Shown in pieces: positions 1 through 6,782 of a stretch of 10,461 nucleotides of DNA. Position numbers and translations under genes: made by a program. The stretch is from Dictyocoela muelleri. Lineage: Eukaryota; Microsporidia. The stretch spans positions 1 through 10,461 of the forward strand of contig SDVU01000796.1 in assembly GCA_016256075.1 (NCBI GenBank), read 5' to 3'. How positions within the stretch are numbered: the first letter of the stretch is position 1; each line of letters begins with the position of its first letter. Below the pieces are notes generated by a model. It did not search any database. It was not told where the DNA came from and saw only the letters and a program-made list of their open reading frames with translations.

Positions 1-97
1 GTTTAAAAATGTATATTAAAAAATATAAAAAGTAATTATGAATAAATATAAATTCATAATTACTTTTTTGTACTTTTTAATATATACATTTTTTAAC
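1..97. repeat. Long near-perfect hairpin (inverted repeat) at window edge
   Basis: Bases 1-43 and about 51-97 are inverted copies of each other around a short AT loop, with a few mismatches and a small indel. Outer ends read GTTTAAAAATG and CATTTTTTAAC. No coding potential is seen. It looks like a small foldback element or the end of a larger one, but the left flank lies outside the window, so a target duplication cannot be tested. It may be unrelated to the MULE copy that follows. Confidence 0.6.
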
Positions 98-375
98 CTT
101 AAAATCTTTACAATTTCGAAATTAAATTTATTTTTTATTATTTTTTAGAATTTAAAATTTTCCGGCATTTTTCCGGTTTATGTTATTCTGCAGTATGAAC
201 AGTTATAACCTGATAATCTTATATTTTAACATTTCTTGATTAGTTTAGGTTCAGGTATTTTTTTCTAAGACGAGTGAATACTAAGAAAAAAGCAGAATAT
301 GACATTAAATAGTTTGTTTGTTAATTGTCATAGATAAACAAACAATTTTAAAATTTTATTTTTTTTACATTTTTT
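98..375. other. AT-rich gap without a recognised gene
   Basis: I see no coding similarity on either strand. The only structure noted is an 8-bp inverted repeat (GTTTGTTT at 312-319 and AAACAAAC at 336-343) that could form a small stem. This stretch may contain the lost N-terminal part or the 5' end of the MULE element to its right, but no recognisable residues remain. Confidence 0.4.
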
Positions 376-1305
376 CAAATAAAATTATTGTAAGGGCCCC
401 CCTTGGTCTTGGACGGCCAAACGGCTTTGCACCAAAGAATTTTACTAATTATAAATTCCAGTAAGATAAATTTACTCAAAAAAGTAGATATATGGTTAGC
501 TGATGGAACCTTCAAAATGGCGCCTAAAAGTTTCATTCAAATATATATTATATATGCTAAAGTATTTGAAAATTATTTTGCATTATTATTTACATTTTAA
601 CTAATAAAAATGAAAATACATATTTAAAGCTTTTCTGACATATTGAAAATTTAATTGAAGGTTATTATCCAAAATATATAATAATGGATTTTGAAATAGC
701 TCCTATGATTGCATTTAAAAAGGTTTTCACTAATACAAAAATATATAACTGTTAGTTTCATTTTTCACAAAATATAAGGAGGAATATTCAAAAAATGGCT
801 TGGTTTCTAAGTACAAATCTAATAAAGATTTTCGTATTTACATTAAAATGATGTTGTCAATAGCATTTGTTCGAAAATCTAAACAACTAGAAGAGTACAA
901 TAAAATAAAAAAAAATAGTTATATTCAAAAAAAAAGAAAAATCCGATTTTATTTTTTCATTGTATTTTTGAAAATATTTATATAAATAATATTTTGAGGA
1001 ATATCTGTGATTGAAGTTGTTCTGAAAGAGTTATGCTTGGTATACCACTAACCACTAACATATCCGAGGGATTTAATAGACCCATTAATTCACTATTAAA
1101 ACAATGCCATCCAACATTAGCAAAGCTTATCATGATTCATAGAACCAAAGATCATTTACAGGATAAAAGTATGAGTGAAGGGATAATGCTACAATCTAAA
1201 GGTAATTATAAAACAAAAATAAAATTAATGAATTTAAAAAGAATAATCGAGAATTATGATAAATATTATGATTTATTATTTCTTCAAGCTATTACAATGA
1301 TTTAA
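376..1305 (+). pseudogene. Decayed MULE (Mutator-like) transposase
   Basis: Fragments in several frames line up in order with a MULE transposase core. The first carries DIWLADGTFKMAPK (about 488-530), the typical first catalytic aspartate context, followed by QIYIIYAKVFENYF. Around 655-770 come YYPKYIIMDFE, holding the second aspartate, and a C-x2-H motif (NC-x-FH) normal for MULEs, in which the usual tryptophan codon is now TAG. At about 796-870 another piece continues with SKYKSNKDFRIYIKMMLS. The last piece, 1033-1305, begins near PLTTNISEGFNRPINSLLK and ends in a stop. The protein is broken by stops and frame changes and lacks the usual N-terminal zinc-finger region, so it is not functional. 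No convincing terminal inverted repeats were found. The family call is firm from motif order; the ATG at 403 has no special standing. Confidence 0.85.
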
Positions 1306-1523
1306 GATCTTAGCATTTAATTAAAAAGTTAATATTTATTTCATTAATTAAAAATTATTAAATTTTTAATTTATGATTTTTTTTATTTTTTAATATTGTT
1401 TTAAATTATGATTTTTTTAAGAAAATTATATACCCTTTTTTCCGTTCGAAAGTGCTTTTATTTCTAAAAGCGTTTCGGTCGAATTATTTACAATTTTAAT
1501 GTTAAATATAAAAAAAAAAATAT
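1306..1523. other. AT-rich gap with one stem-loop
   Basis: This is mostly A/T homopolymer-like sequence. Bases 1445-1483 can fold into an imperfect stem-loop: TTCGAA and GTCGAA are at the outside, and a 7-bp stem GCTTTTA/TAAAAGC encloses a 4-base loop at 1454-1471. It could be a terminal inverted repeat of a neighbouring element or a read-out hairpin. No partner was found elsewhere in the window. Confidence 0.4.
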
Positions 1524-1591
1524 GCACTTTCAGAGTGGTTAATGGAATAGGGAGTCTGTCTAATAATCATGTTTCAATTCCTTTAAGTGCA
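1524..1591 (+). other. tRNA-like relic (degenerate Pol III-type sequence)
   Basis: GCACTT at 1524-1529 pairs with AAGTGC at 1585-1590, as an acceptor stem would. Inside are a box A-like stretch (GAGTGGTTAATGG) and a box B-like stretch (GTTTCAATTCC) at tRNA-like spacing. A clean anticodon stem and T stem are not seen, so this is not a working tRNA gene. It is followed about 70 bases on by a GC-rich terminus, the same order as in the arms of the element at 3474-4301. Best read as the internal promoter of a small mobile element. Confidence 0.35.
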
Positions 1592-1691
1592 AAATTTCTC
1601 AAATAATTAATAAAAATCATAATCAAAAATTACCACCGCAGAAATCGATTATGCGAAGCCTGGGCGCATGTCGCGCGCTGTGCGCGCGCCA
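1592..1691 (+). mobile_element. Possible half-copy of a GC-ended small element
   Basis: After an AT-rich spacer the sequence becomes abruptly GC-rich at about 1646-1690, ending in GTCGCGCGCTGTGCGCGCGC (from 1666). This resembles the self-complementary ends of the elements at 3474-4301 and 8953-9622. Only one such end is present here, with a tRNA-like sequence to its left, as would be expected for a single arm or truncated copy. Immediately to its right the pogo/Tigger-like transposase reading begins, so this fragment probably replaced or cut the 5' part of that gene. The matching opposite end and a target duplication were not found. Confidence 0.4.
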
Positions 1692-2117
1692 TTTAAAAAT
1701 ACTGAATGAGAAATTAGTTAATAAAGATTGTAAAATATTGATCTTGGTAGATAATTTTTTCAGGACATATAGTCCGAAAAAAAACACATATATAACTATT
1801 GTTTTTTCATCAGTACTACATATCTATAATTCAACCATTAGATATATGGATAATTAATTATTTAAACAAAAATTGTATACAAAAACTTACCAATACTCAA
1901 GTCTGCAGCGTTTTAGATGATGAGGTGGAGGAAAAAATACAATTTTAAAAGACATAAACCTGTAAAATATTGTTTTATGGATAGAATCTGCAATTAATCT
2001 TATTTCAAAAGACCCTATTTATATCTGCTAACAAAAATCAGATAAAAACAAAGTTTTAGAATCCAGTACCACTATCGATGATAATCAGAAGAAGAATCAA
2101 CTGGTATAGATGTTGAG
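1690..2117 (+). pseudogene. Decayed pogo/Tigger-like transposase, left part
   Basis: A reading from about 1690 gives LKILNEKLVNKDCKILILVD followed by N, the usual context of the second catalytic aspartate in pogo/Tigger (DDE_1) transposases. About 90 bases later YMDN stands where the family has QPxDxG, the third aspartate. FKQKLYTKTYQY and then WIESAINLISKDPIY follow; the latter matches the family's W-A...I-x-x-TI-x-NCW region. The frame then runs as EEESTGIDVE up to 2117, where the giant palindromic element interrupts it. Stops and frame changes are scattered through it, and the catalytic N-terminal half is absent, cut at the GC-rich fragment ending near 1691. The family call rests on motif order only. 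Confidence 0.6.
2109..2117. repeat. 9-bp target duplication, left copy (GATGTTGAG)
   Basis: GATGTTGAG here and GATGTTTAG at 5199-5207 flank the giant palindromic element, matching at 8 of 9 positions. Both copies stand in the same codon phase relative to the transposase remnant on either side, as expected if a single reading frame was split. A 9-bp duplication is typical of Mutator-like elements. Confidence 0.65.
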
Positions 2118-2430
2118 GTTCTCCATCGACTTAGACCCCCAGATTTAGAAATTTTAATTGGTAAAAGCATAGAGTATGTTTCTTATTTTAAATAAGCGAA
2201 AAATTTCGAGAGATATCTGAACATATAATTAAGCTCGTCTCATCTCATAATACTTAATATTTCTCAAAATGTCGCTTTCGCCAATTTAAAAATCATAAGT
2301 ATGTTGATATCGGCAATATTAATTATAAAGGTTTATCTCGAAATTTTACGCTTATTTAAAATAAGAAACATACTCTATAATTTTCCAGATTAAGATTTTC
2401 AAATCTGATGTGGGCACTAAGGCGGATAAT
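2118..2430. repeat. Terminal hairpin of left arm
   Basis: Bases 2118-2210 are the inverted copy of about 2337-2430, around an AT-rich centre. The inner end of each stem carries the conserved motif TCTTATTTnnAATAAGCG followed by AAAAT and CGAG, at 2181-2210 and, inverted, 2337-2364. The outer ends differ: CGACTTAG against CGCCTTAG-type sequence. This unit is closely similar in layout to 4872-5197 and to the solitary element at 9907-10230, so the giant palindrome may have grown from, or captured, two such small elements. Confidence 0.7.
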
Positions 2431-2666
2431 AATTTACTTTTATGCTTAAGGAAGAAATGGTAAAATCTCACTCTAAAGTTACCGGTAATTATGAAAAGGA
2501 AAAAAAACTAGAAGAATAATAGATATGATAAATTTCATGCTGAAAAATAATATTTAAATACATTATTAAAATTGATTAATAATTATACTTTTACTAAATT
2601 TGACAAAGCCAAATTTATTAAAGGCATAATTATTTATCATTTTAATAATGTAATTTTATATTATTT

Positions 2667-3358
2667 GTTACGGGCATTTGAGTACCCCGGGCGTGTGGCT
2701 ACCCCCACCAATTTTAATGATAATTTTTAAAATTTAAAATAAATCAATAAAAATTGAATTAATTTTTTTTTGATTAGTGTTAGGAGTTGTAAAATAATTT
2801 TTTTACATAATTTTATACATATTGATTATTCAGCATCTTCTAATAATCTTGATAATAATAAAATAATACATAAAGATTAAAATTAAATTTAATAACTATC
2901 TGATATTCTTAAATCTAAATTAGAGTCATAATTTATGATTATTTAAGATTTTCTTGTGATTTATCTAATATTTCTATTTTTGACAACATTGTTGACCACA
3001 TATATTCCAAAATCAATCAATCAATCCTTTTATTCAATTACAAATGCACCAATTTGATTATTGCAGTTTTTTTTAAAATGATCTAGTAAAAATAGCCGAG
3101 CATATTGCAAATTTAATTACAAATTTATCAAATTTTTTAATATAATCGCGACTAATTAATCTTAAAGGCAAGTAATTGCACGTTTCATTACTTTATCGCG
3201 TTTTTTTCGGTAAATGTTAATAATTTTATCATGTTAAAATTGTAAAAATCATTAAATAGAATTATTTTGTAATAAAATAAAAAAATAATACTAAATAAGA
3301 TTCGAACATTTGATATGGTGGAGGTATCCACATGCCCGGGTACACACACGCCCGTGAC
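2667..3358. mobile_element. MITE-like element, 692 bp, 7-bp target duplication ATTATTT
   Basis: The ends read GTTACGGGC and GCCCGTGAC, and inverted similarity continues for about 40 bp (CCCGGGCGTGTGG... against the complement of ...CATGCCCGGG). ATTATTT is repeated exactly at 2660-2666 and 3359-3365. The interior has no coding region; it is AT-rich with a few strand-specific motifs, including GTTCGAATC on the minus strand near 3298-3308, which resembles a box B. It sits inside the left arm of the giant palindrome, and the matching place in the right arm (4674-4680) is uninterrupted, which confirms the insertion boundaries independently. Confidence 0.85.
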
Positions 3359-3606
3359 ATTATTTATAGCATGAAATTTATCATATCTATTATTCTTCTA
3401 GTTTTTTTTTCATCCTAAAAATGACTGGTACCTTTAAAGGCTTAATTGCTACAAATTTCTTTTCAAATAATATGTCACGCGCGCAGCGCGTGAAATATGC
3501 CAAACGCGAGACATTTTACTTTTTCTTTTATTTTATATTTATATATTATGTTTTTTTTTATAATGTATTAGTAATATTTTAATTTGTAATAATTAATTAA
3601 TTTTTT

Positions 3607-3677
3607 CCGCATCACCGGGACTCGAACCCAGATATTTCAAGCTTAGACAAATGTCACTAACCACTCGGCCAATAGCC
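3607..3677 (-). other. tRNA-like sequence, left arm copy
   Basis: On the minus strand it has a box A-like GGCCGAGTGGTTAG and a perfect box B (GGTTCGAGTCC), with a T-stem of CTGGG pairing to CCCGG around a 7-base loop. Spacing between the boxes is that of a tRNA gene of the Ser/Leu-like box A type. The acceptor stem and anticodon stem do not pair well, so a functional tRNA is unlikely. It is a Pol III promoter-like module inside the left arm of the 828-bp element and an inverted copy of 4063-4135. Confidence 0.65.
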
Positions 3678-4062
3678 TAATAACTTAAAAACAAATTATA
3701 TATAATTATATATAATTATATAAATTAATTTAAAATTTCAGCTTTAGAAAAATTTAGATTTAATAGTAATTATTTATTATTAATGAATAGATAAATAAAT
3801 TTTTATCAATTGAAAAAAGGTTAATGTTTAAGATAAGGTTTTTATAAATGAAGAATTCTCTAATAACATAAGTTTATTAAATGGATAAGTTTAGAATTAT
3901 AACTAAAAAAATCAATTATGGTAAAATTATTTAAAATGACAATGTTAAAGTTGAATATAGAGATTTTTATATAGAAATTTAATAAAGTTTTATTAATAAA
4001 ATTTAATACAAAATTAGTGCAAGTTCATTTTTAAATATATATATATTCAAAAATAATTTATC

Positions 4063-4135
4063 GTGTAGTTTAGTCGAGTGGTTAACAACATTTGTATCAA
4101 CTTGAGCCATCTGGGTTCGAGTCCCGGCGATGCAA
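4063..4135 (+). other. tRNA-like sequence, right arm copy
   Basis: Inverted partner of the copy at 3607-3677. It shows box A-like AGTCGAGTGGTTAAC and box B GGTTCGAGTCC with a paired T stem (CTGGG/CCCGG). The body between the boxes has diverged from the other copy more than the boxes have. Acceptor and anticodon stems are not convincing. Transcription from it would run outwards through the GC-rich end of the element into the giant palindrome's centre. Confidence 0.65.
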
Positions 4136-4242
4136 GAAAAAATTAAAAATTTATTGGAAAAAAAAAATGCAATAATAAAATAAAAAAAAATGTAATTATA
4201 AATATATATAAAAATTAAAATGTCAAATATAAAAAAAGTAAA

Positions 4243-4288
4243 ATGTCTCGCGTTTGGCATATGTCTCGCGTTTGGCATATGTCTCGCG
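4243..4288 (+). repeat. 18-bp tandem repeat, about 2.5 units
   Basis: The unit ATGTCTCGCGTTTGGCAT occurs at 4243-4260 and 4261-4278, followed by a partial unit ATGTCTCGCG that runs into the terminal GC-rich sequence. The opposite arm of the same element has only one unit (near 3501-3515, inverted), so the array grew or shrank in one arm after the element formed. Confidence 0.85.
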
Positions 4289-4301
4289 CTGCGCGCGTGA
4301 C

Positions 4302-4576
4302 ATAATATAATTATTTGGATTGAAGTTAGGGTAGACAATTCTAAAATAATAACGTTCTTAATTCTAAATTTTATCGACATATATGCTTCCCCTTATGATA
4401 TTACTTTATTATTTATAATAATACTTTTGAAGTGACTGTTACTAAATAAAGTATTATTTATAAATGATAAAATAATATACGCGACGAAGCATATATGTAT
4501 AATAAAATTTAGAATTAAGAACTTTTTCCTTTAGAATTATCTACCCAAACCCTAAAACCAAATAATTATATTATAA
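4302..4576. repeat. Central hairpin of the giant palindrome
   Basis: About 130 bp on each side are inverted copies: the outer bases read ATAATATAATTATTTGG on the left and their inverse on the right. AATTCTAAATTTTAT and CATATATGCTTC lie further in, and the loop region near 4430-4440 has a short non-repeated stretch. This is the turning point of the whole 2118-5197 palindrome and has no coding region. Confidence 0.75.
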
Positions 4577-4607
4577 AAAAAATATGTCTAACAATTAGGC
4601 TTTCTTA

Positions 4608-4825
4608 AGGTACCAATAATTTTGAGGAGGAAAGAAACTAGAAAGATAATAGATATGCCAAATTTATGCTGAAAAATAATATCGAATTACATAATCCAAT
4701 TTGATTTAGTAAAAGAAATAATTATTGATCAATTTAATAATGTAATTTGTTATAAATTATCCGCATGAAATTTTCATATCTATTATTTTTTTATTTTATT
4801 TCCTCTTCAAAATTTCTGATACTTT
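4608..4825. repeat. Second hairpin of the right arm
   Basis: Bases 4608-4671 and about 4763-4825 are inverted copies (GGTACC... with AATAGATATG and its inverse CATATCTATT). The same hairpin exists in the left arm as about 2479-2555 and 3366-3441, where its loop has been split by the 692-bp element. The uninterrupted loop here contains AAATAAT at 4674-4680, the empty site for that insertion. Confidence 0.7.
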
Positions 4826-4871
4826 TAGGGTGATATTTCACCATTTTTCTTAAAGCATAAAAGTAACTTAT

Positions 4872-5197
4872 GATCCGCCTTAGTGCCCCTTCCTCAGATT
4901 TGAAAATCTTAATTGGTAAGTGTATAGTGTATGTTTCTTATTTCGAATAAGCGTAAAATTTCGAGATAAATCCAAAATATGATTTAATAATATTCCATCT
5001 CATCATACTTCCAAATTTCCAAAAATGGCGAAAATCGCCGTTTTTGGAAAATCAGACGTATAATATGATGGGTGATATTAAATCATATATTATTCATCTC
5101 GAAATTTTATGCTTATTTAAAATAAGAAACATACTCTATACTCTTACTAATTAAGATTTTAAAATCGGAGGGAAGGGGCTCTAAGTCGTTGGAGAAC
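4872..5197. repeat. Terminal hairpin of right arm
   Basis: The inverted stems are about 4872-4965 and 5098-5197, matching the left terminal hairpin at 2118-2430. The inner motif TCTTATTTnnAATAAGCG...CGAG is at 4936-4965 and, inverted, at 5098-5127. A smaller palindrome (CCAAAAATGGCGAAAATCGCCG with TTTTTGG) lies in the loop at about 5016-5048. Confidence 0.7.
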
Positions 5198-5198
5198 T

Positions 5199-5429
5199 GA
5201 TGTTTAGTTGAAAGATATTATATCTGTTCATATAACATCAATTGATATATTTTATTTTAGTAATGCAATAAAACAATTAAGAGAAGCCTTCAACATTCTC
5301 TGAGTTCACAATAGTAAACATTTAAAATCTTTACATTGTTTAATATGGGAAATTATATCGGAATATGCAGATGAAAAATACGGTAAGGAAATTTTAAAGT
5401 ATTTAGTACCTAAAAATTCAGAAGAATAA
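5199..5429 (+). pseudogene. Decayed pogo/Tigger-like transposase, right (C-terminal) part
   Basis: Starting in the 9-bp duplication, one frame runs to a stop at 5427-5429 with two internal stops. It contains SNAIKQLREAFNIL and later WEIISEYADEKYGKEILKYL, ending in NSEE. The phase agrees with that of the left part at 2109-2117, so this is taken as the same gene beyond the insertion. The residues themselves are not diagnostic of a family; assignment depends on the shared frame and the flanking duplication. It could instead be an unrelated C-terminal extension or another old gene. Confidence 0.45.
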
Positions 5430-5726
5430 AACATTTTTAACTTAATTGTTTTCGTTGTAGAGTTTTTACATTAATGGTCTATTTTACGTGCTCGGTGCTT
5501 TTTACGTTCGATTTTTTTAAAAGGCTCATAAAACCCATCACTATTGTATTTTTTAATAAAAAAATAAAATATTGCTTATTATTACTGACAGTTATTAAAA
5601 ATGTTTTTGTAAAATTATGGTGATTTTTTGATGATATATAAATTTTTAAATTTTTTTTCAATGACATTAATTCATAAGTTTTTTGGTTAATGCGCCAAAT
5701 AAGTTTGCATTTTTAAGCCTTCTATC
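5430..5726. other. AT-rich gap, no gene recognised
   Basis: No similarity to known families and no clear repeat were found. A short open frame on the minus strand (5479-5667) is low-complexity K/N/I/F-rich and is not supported. This may be the 3' end of the pogo/Tigger-like element up to the start of the Merlin copy. Confidence 0.4.
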
Positions 5727-5915
5727 GTTTTTTTTCAATTTTACCCTTGCTTCCAATAAAATGGAATTGAATTTTAGGGAGTATGAAGAATTATATTTTT
5801 ATATGCCTTCAATTAGCACAAAAGTCTGTTTTAAATGTGGATAAAAAGTTAGGTGGCATTTAAAGAGAAAAGTATTTGCTTTTTGTACTTAGAAATATTG
5901 TGGAAACATATCTTC

Positions 5916-5994
5916 TATATCCCGAGGTACAATTTTTAAGTGTAGAATGGATATAAATTTAATGAAATTGTTTATTTTAGATAAATAGTGGCTA
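5916..5994 (+). repeat. Direct repeat of about 77 bp inside the Merlin copy, first copy
   Basis: It matches about 6706-6782 with roughly seven mismatches and a 2-base length difference, read by eye. It encodes the RGTI-F/I-x-CRMDINL part of the transposase. The two copies flank the 710-bp segment, which is far longer than any normal target duplication. The structure therefore suggests a duplication or a junction between two Merlin copies. Confidence 0.75.
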
Positions 5995-6704
5995 GCACTC
6001 GGTTCAGACAATTAGGCCGAAATTTGAATTTTTCGTACTAAAAAATTAATTTTTTTAACAAATCAAATTTAAAAAATAAAAATTCACGAGAATCAGTAAA
6101 ATAAAAAATTTTATAAAACATTTAAATTTTTCTGTCTATTATTTAAAAATATTTAAAACTTGTGTAAAAGAAAAATAAATTCAAATAATTCAAAAAAATA
6201 ATAGAGAAAATCAAATTAAAAGATTTTAGATTAAAAAAATAAGAAATTTTTAATGAATTTGTTTTCAATAATACTTGCAAATGTTAACAATAATTCAATT
6301 CCATAAAAAAATATTTTTACAATTATGAACTTTTATAATTTATTTTATTATTTATTATCTCTTTTAAATAGACTATTAAATTTTTATGACATTTTTTTTA
6401 AAAAATCAACTTTCCGTTGTTCACATAATAATTCCTTATTTAATGTATTAATGGATGTGCAGTTATCATGTTTAGTTTAATGAACGATGCAACCTTTTAA
6501 AGCATTTGTACATTTTCTAACTACACTTCCCACAACTTTCTATTCTGACAAGATCTTTAAAAATAGCACGCCAATTTTTTAAGCATAAGATGTTATTTTT
6601 TTGCGTTTCGATTGTTTTATTCATTTTATGATATATTACAGGGGTGAAAATCCGGCCGAAAATCTCACGGGTAGCCTAATGAACCGAACCGTGGGATAAA
6701 GTCT
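5995..6704. mobile_element. Probable small inverted-repeat element inserted in the Merlin copy
   Basis: The left end has CTCGGTTCAGACAATTAGGC and CGAAATTTG; the right end, inverted, has CACGGTTCGGTTCATTAGGC and later TTTTCGGCCGG, so the termini are imperfect inverted repeats. The interior, about 600 bp, is AT-rich without a coding region. Possible duplicated flanks (GATAAATAGT on the left, GATAAAGT on the right) are too weak to call. It might be a MITE or a fragment joined by recombination. Confidence 0.45.
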
Positions 6705-6705
6705 T

Positions 6706-6782
6706 ATATATTACGAGGTACAATTATTACGTGTAGAATGGATATAAATTTGATCAAATTTTTTATTTTAGATAAATGGCTA
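6706..6782 (+). repeat. Direct repeat of about 77 bp inside the Merlin copy, second copy
   Basis: Second copy of the stretch at 5916-5994. Unlike the first copy it reads on without interruption into the downstream Merlin transposase, so this copy belongs to the coding body and the first copy is the end of the upstream fragment. Confidence 0.75.

Larger units (their letters stand above)
3474..4301. mobile_element. Inverted-repeat element with tRNA-like arms, 828 bp, 7-bp target duplication ATAATAT
   Basis: The ends are GTCACGCGCGCAGCGCG and its inverse, and the arms remain alignable for about 220-260 bp. From the outside in, each arm has a GC-rich self-complementary end, a copy of GCCAAACGCGAGACAT, an AT/T-rich spacer, and a tRNA-like sequence that points outwards. 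The centre (about 3700-4040) is AT-rich and not clearly inverted. ATAATAT is repeated exactly at 3467-3473 and 4302-4308, and the empty site is preserved in the sister arm of the giant palindrome at 4568-4574. No coding region is seen. The arrangement resembles two tRNA-derived SINE-like units joined head to head, yet bounded like a cut-and-paste DNA element. Confidence 0.85.
2118..5197. mobile_element. Giant palindromic (foldback) non-autonomous element, with two nested insertions
   Basis: The left end (GTTCTCCATCGACTTAG) and right end (CTAAGTCGTTGGAGAAC) are inverted copies, and the inverted similarity continues through almost the whole element to a centre near 4435. Subtracting two later insertions from the left arm (2667-3358 and 3474-4301, each with one 7-bp duplication) leaves arms of about 780 and 765 bp, so the original element was about 1.55 kb and nearly all inverted repeat. 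Each arm is itself made of hairpins: 2118-2430, then about 2479-3441 on the left; 4608-4825, then 4872-5197 on the right; and a central one at 4302-4576. No coding region is seen. Flanking 9-bp duplications and long terminal inverted repeats suggest mobilisation by a Mutator-like transposase; this is inference, and the decayed MULE nearby need not be its partner. Confidence 0.75.

Noticed and set aside
800-985. Separate small gene of 61 residues
   Set aside because: Its first half continues the MULE transposase reading and its second half is lysine/isoleucine/phenylalanine-rich decay after a frame change.
1651-1857. 68-residue protein starting MRSLGACRALCARH
   Set aside because: The first part is translated GC-rich repeat end; the rest is the pogo/Tigger-like remnant. 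The ATG is accidental.
3607-4135. Two functional tRNA genes
   Set aside because: Box A, box B and T stems are good, but acceptor and anticodon stems do not pair, the two copies are inverted arms of one mobile element, and their bodies differ.
4243-4288. CRISPR-like array
   Set aside because: Only two full 18-bp units with no spacers between them, inside a eukaryotic transposable element.
4003-4380. 125-residue open frame on the minus strand
   Set aside because: It runs across the tRNA-like module, the 18-bp tandem repeat and the GC-rich end of the 828-bp element into the central hairpin; the repeated RHMPNARHMPNA is simply the translated tandem repeat.
5479-5667. 62-residue open frame on the minus strand
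   Set aside because: Low-complexity lysine/isoleucine/phenylalanine-rich reading with no motif, as expected by chance in AT-rich DNA.
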